Positions 61,410 to 64,000 of a stretch of DNA of 64,000 nucleotides are shown here, one piece after another. The stretch covers positions 62,001 through 126,000 of the forward strand of contig DATMML010000103.1 of NCBI GenBank assembly GCA_035570235.1, read 5' to 3'. The notes beneath the pieces were generated by a model. It saw only the letters and a list, made by a program, of their open reading frames with translations, was not told the DNA's origin and made no database searches. Source of the stretch: Vicinamibacteria bacterium (GTDB lineage Bacteria; Acidobacteriota; Vicinamibacteria; Fen-336). The position numbers and the translations under genes were made by a program. Numbering within the stretch: position 1 is the first letter of the stretch; each line of letters opens with the position of its first letter.

Positions 61410-63578
61410 TTGTCTTTGTCCGCGGACCCCCAACTCCTCACCGGCCTCAATCCCGAGCAGCGCGCGGCGGTGCTGGCCACGGAGGGCCCGGTCCTGATCC
61501 TGGCCGGGGCGGGGAGCGGCAAGACCCGGGTCATCATCCATCGCATCGCCCACCTGGTGCTGGAGCGGGGCATCGCTTCCGACCGCATCCTGGCCGTCAC
61601 TTTCACCAACAAGGCGGCGGGGGAGATGAAGGCGCGGGCGGAGGCCCTGCTCGGGGGGAAGGCGCTCGGGAGCTGGATCTCCACCTTCCACAGCTTCTGC
61701 GTTCGCCTCCTGCGCCGGGAGGCCGCCGCCGCCGGCCTTGCCCCCGATTTCGTGATCTACGACGAGGACGACCAGCTCCAGACCGTGCGCGAGGCCCTGA
61801 AGGGCCTGGATCTCTCCGAGAAGCTTCATCCGCCCCGGCGCCTGCTCTCCCGCATCTCCGCCCGCAAGAACTCGGGCCGGGGGCCGGAGGAGGGGGAGGA
61901 CGACTCCTTCGCGGCCGGGGCCTTCGCGCGCATCGAGGCCCGCTACCAGGAGGCGCTGGCCGCGGCCCACGCCCTCGATTTCGACGACCTGCTCCTGCGC
62001 GCGGTCCGCCTCCTGGAGGAGAACCCCACGGTCAAGGAGGTCTACCGGCGGAAGTTCGAGTACGTCCTGGTGGACGAGTACCAGGACACCAACCGGGCCC
62101 AGTACGAGCTGGTGCGGCACCTGGCCGGCCCCAAAGGGAACCTCACCGTGGTGGGGGACGAGGACCAGTCCATCTACTCCTGGCGCGGGGCGGACATCAA
62201 CAACATCCTGGACTTCGAGCGCGACTTCCCGGGAGCCCGTGTCTTCCGCCTGGAGGAGAACTACCGTTCCAGCCAGGCCATCCTCGACACCGCCTGCGCG
62301 CTCGTGGCCCACAACCAGCGGCGCAAGGGCAAGACCCTGCGCGCGGTCAAGCCAGCGGGGGCAGCGGTGCACCTGCACGAGGCAGCGGACGAGTTCGAGG
62401 AGGCGGCCTGGGTGGTAAAGCGGATCTCCGCCCAGGGCCGGGAGGGGCGGGTGGCGGTGCTCTTCCGCATGAACGCCCAGAGCCGGCTCTTTGAAGAGGC
62501 CCTCCTGCGCGAGCGCCTGCCCTACCTGGTGGTGGGGGGGGTCGGCTTCTACGCCCGCCGGGAGGTGAAGGATCTCCTCTCCTATCTGCGCCTCATCCAA
62601 AACCCCCGCGACCCCGTGGCCTTCCGCAGGGTGCTGAACGTGCCCGCGCGGGGGATCGGAGAGCGCACGGTGGAGGAGATCGAGCGGGTGGCGGGGGCAG
62701 AGAGCATCCCCCCCTGGGACGCGCTCGGGCTCGTGGTGGACGAGGCCCGGATCCCCGCGCGGGCCACCCAGCCCCTGGCCCGCTTCCGGGACTTGATCGA
62801 GGGCTTGAGGACCGAGGCCCCCTCGCTCTCCCTGAAGGGCCTCCTGGAGCGGGTGCTTCAAGGGACGGGCTACGCGGCCGCGCTCGCCCAGGAGGACACC
62901 CAGGAGAGCCAGGACCGGCTGGAGAACCTGGCCGAGCTCCTCTCCGCGGCCGCCGACTACGAGCAGCGGGGGGAGAGCCCCACCCTGGCCGGGTTCCTGG
63001 ACTCTACCGCCCTCCTCTCCGACGCCGACCAGATCAAGGACGACGCGCCCGTCCTCCTCATGACCCTGCACGCGGCCAAGGGCCTGGAGTTCCACTCCGT
63101 CTTCCTGGTGGGGCTGGAGGAGGGCCTCATTCCCCATTCGCGCAGCCTCACCGGCCCCGAGGCCCTCGAGGAGGAACGCCGGCTCTGCTACGTGGGGATG
63201 ACGCGGGCCATGGAGCGCCTCCACCTCACCCGGACCCAGAGCCGGCAGGTGTTCGGCCAGCGCCGCCTAGCGGAACCGAGCCGGTTCCTGGATGAGATCC
63301 CCTACGACCGACTGGAGATCAGCGGTCCGGGGCGACGGGTGGAGCCAAGCGCGCGCCCGCGGTTTCACCCGCCGGCGGCCACCTGGACGCCTCCCCCTCC
63401 CGTCCCCCCCGGCGCGGCCGACTTCAAGCCCGGCGTCCGCGTCCGCCATCCCCTCTTCGGAGTGGGCACCGTGCTGCGCCGGGACGGCGACGGGGAGGAC
63501 CTGAAGCTGACCGTCTCCTTCGCGGGCGTGGGGGCCAAGCGCCTGGTCGCTCGCTACGCCGGGCTGGAGCCGGTCTAG
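61410..63578 (+). CDS. pcrA: UvrD/PcrA-type superfamily 1 DNA helicase
   Basis: The 722-residue protein has all SF1A motifs: LNPEQRAAVLATEGPVLILAGAGSGKTRV (motif I, Walker A 32-39), VTFTNKAAGEMKAR (Ia), STFHSFCVRLLR, EYVLVDEYQDTNRAQYELVRHL (II), VVGDEDQSIYSWRGADI (III), LEENYRSSQAIL (IV), LMTLHAAKGLEFHSVFLVGLEEGLIPH (V) and LCYVGMTRAMERLHLT (VI). The C-terminus has a Tudor-like module (GVRVRHPLFGVGTVLRRDG), as in PcrA and UvrD. It unwinds DNA in excision repair and removes RecA or RNA polymerase. TTG start with GGGAGG seven bases upstream; uvrA also lies nearby. Confidence 0.93.
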   Translation: MSLSADPQLLTGLNPEQRAAVLATEGPVLILAGAGSGKTRVIIHRIAHLVLERGIASDRILAVTFTNKAAGEMKARAEALLGGKALGSWISTFHSFCVRLLRREAAAAGLAPDFVIYDEDDQLQTVREALKGLDLSEKLHPPRRLLSRISARKNSGRGPEEGEDDSFAAGAFARIEARYQEALAAAHALDFDDLLLRAVRLLEENPTVKEVYRRKFEYVLVDEYQDTNRAQYELVRHLAGPKGNLTVVGDEDQSIYSWRGADINNILDFERDFPGARVFRLEENYRSSQAILDTACALVAHNQRRKGKTLRAVKPAGAAVHLHEAADEFEEAAWVVKRISAQGREGRVAVLFRMNAQSRLFEEALLRERLPYLVVGGVGFYARREVKDLLSYLRLIQNPRDPVAFRRVLNVPARGIGERTVEEIERVAGAESIPPWDALGLVVDEARIPARATQPLARFRDLIEGLRTEAPSLSLKGLLERVLQGTGYAAALAQEDTQESQDRLENLAELLSAAADYEQRGESPTLAGFLDSTALLSDADQIKDDAPVLLMTLHAAKGLEFHSVFLVGLEEGLIPHSRSLTGPEALEEERRLCYVGMTRAMERLHLTRTQSRQVFGQRRLAEPSRFLDEIPYDRLEISGPGRRVEPSARPRFHPPAATWTPPPPVPPGAADFKPGVRVRHPLFGVGTVLRRDGDGEDLKLTVSFAGVGAKRLVARYAGLEPV

Positions 63579-63586
63579 AGCCTCTC

Positions 63587-64000
63587 TCAGGTCCGGGGGG
63601 TCACGCTCTCCACGATCCAGCGGCTGACCACGCGCGGCGCCTTGTCGCCGGTGAGGTCGTACTTGCGCAGGGTCATGACGTAGGGCTTGGCCTCTCCGGC
63701 GATGGTCAGGGAGAGGTCCACCCTCCGCGTGGTGACCTGCGCGGGCTGGTTCTCGACGTCCTCCACCTGGCCCAGAGACAGGGTGACCCGACGCTTCTCC
63801 TTCTCCACCGCGTCTTTGGCCTCCGCGACCGCCTTCTTGAGGTCCCGGTCTTTCTCGTTGAACTTGTCCCAGGCTGCCGCGACGGGGGCCAGATTGGCCG
63901 GGATCTTCGCGTTCTTCTTCTGCATATCCTTCACTTCCTGGATCTGCAGGAAGCGCTTCCCCTCCGCCTCGTTCGCGTAGTTCTGGGAAGCCTTCTTGTT
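63587..64000 (-). CDS. Unknown protein, C-terminal part (5' end outside window)
   Basis: The frame is open to the right edge of the window, giving at least 137 residues. The visible part begins with a lysine- and glutamine-rich helical region (NKKASQNYANEAEGKRFLQIQEV), a second helical stretch (DKFNEKDRDLKKAVAEAKDAVEKEKRR) and ends with a beta-rich region (QPAQVTTRRVDLSLTIAGEAKPYVMTLRKYDLTGDKAPRVV). The end, RWIVESVTPRT, is close to the stop. I recognise no family. It is convergent with the helicase gene, with only eight bases between the stops. Confidence 0.75.
   Translation of the reverse strand, partial: NKKASQNYANEAEGKRFLQIQEVKDMQKKNAKIPANLAPVAAAWDKFNEKDRDLKKAVAEAKDAVEKEKRRVTLSLGQVEDVENQPAQVTTRRVDLSLTIAGEAKPYVMTLRKYDLTGDKAPRVVSRWIVESVTPRT

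Overview
The window is very GC-rich (roughly 70 % by eye), nearly completely coding, and comes from a Gram-negative (diderm) bacterium: it carries lpxC for lipid A, a TamA/TamB pair, several lipoproteins and an outer-membrane barrel protein. GTG and TTG starts and 4-base ATGA/GTGA/TTGA overlaps are common. Gene content and order (hslVU, topA-trmFO-xerC, rplU-rpmA-obgE-nadD-rsfS, glmU-glmS) fit Acidobacteriota or a neighbouring deep-branching phylum. That placement is inference; no rRNA or tRNA gene is present to confirm it.

Layout. 1-7863 (+): a tightly overlapping surface-polysaccharide cluster (sugar epimerases, DegT aminotransferase, glycosyltransferases, a NeuB-like protein with altered active-site residues, a methyltransferase). 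7923-11159 (+): accessory genes: lipase-like hydrolase, exported tyrosine-phosphatase-like lipoprotein, small membrane protein behind a 25-codon ORF, and an exported protein of unknown function. 11308-13205 (+): two more glycosyltransferases. 13193-24777 (-): a probable eight-gene operon read right to left: transaldolase/F6P aldolase, FmdB-like zinc ribbon, the three parts of a biotin-dependent acyl-CoA carboxylase, TamB, TamA and a SurA-like chaperone. 25250-28333 (+): phosphate-binding-like protein, exported protein, amidohydrolase. 28443-31599 (-): hslV-hslU and an FN3 lipoprotein. 31697-34203: a small membrane protein, then (-) an ECF sigma factor / anti-sigma factor / exported protein operon. 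34258-39012 (-): xerC, trmFO, topA. 39013-39624: a 612-base non-coding stretch with divergent promoters and strong inverted repeats. 39625-43712 (+): TPR protein, lipoprotein and a 999-residue fusion of metalloprotease, beta-propeller and outer-membrane barrel. 43785-49246 (+): rplU, rpmA, obgE, nadD, rsfS, a divergent sigma-54-activator-like ATPase, a DksA/TraR protein, comF and a degenerate S1/P1-nuclease-like protein. 49361-51054 (+): ECF sigma factor, STAS protein, a small unknown, a DUF1573 protein. 51151-57048 (-): an exported thioredoxin-fold protein with an in-frame UGA, lpxC, a class V aminotransferase and uvrA. 57586-63578 (+): TPR protein, glmU, glmS, a UvrD/PcrA helicase. 63587-64000 (-): the end of an unknown gene.

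Most interesting observation: the thioredoxin-like gene at 51151-51690 (-) has UGA exactly where the family has the first redox cysteine (WTFG-UGA-INC), and the mRNA just after it folds into a bacterial-SECIS-like hairpin with a GGU apex. It is best read as an exported selenoprotein, which would be annotated as two broken pieces by standard tools. Other leads are the protease/propeller/barrel fusion, the altered activator ATPase next to rsfS, the degenerate zinc-hydrolase-like protein, the repeats between topA and the TPR gene, and a hairpin that hides the obgE ribosome-binding site.
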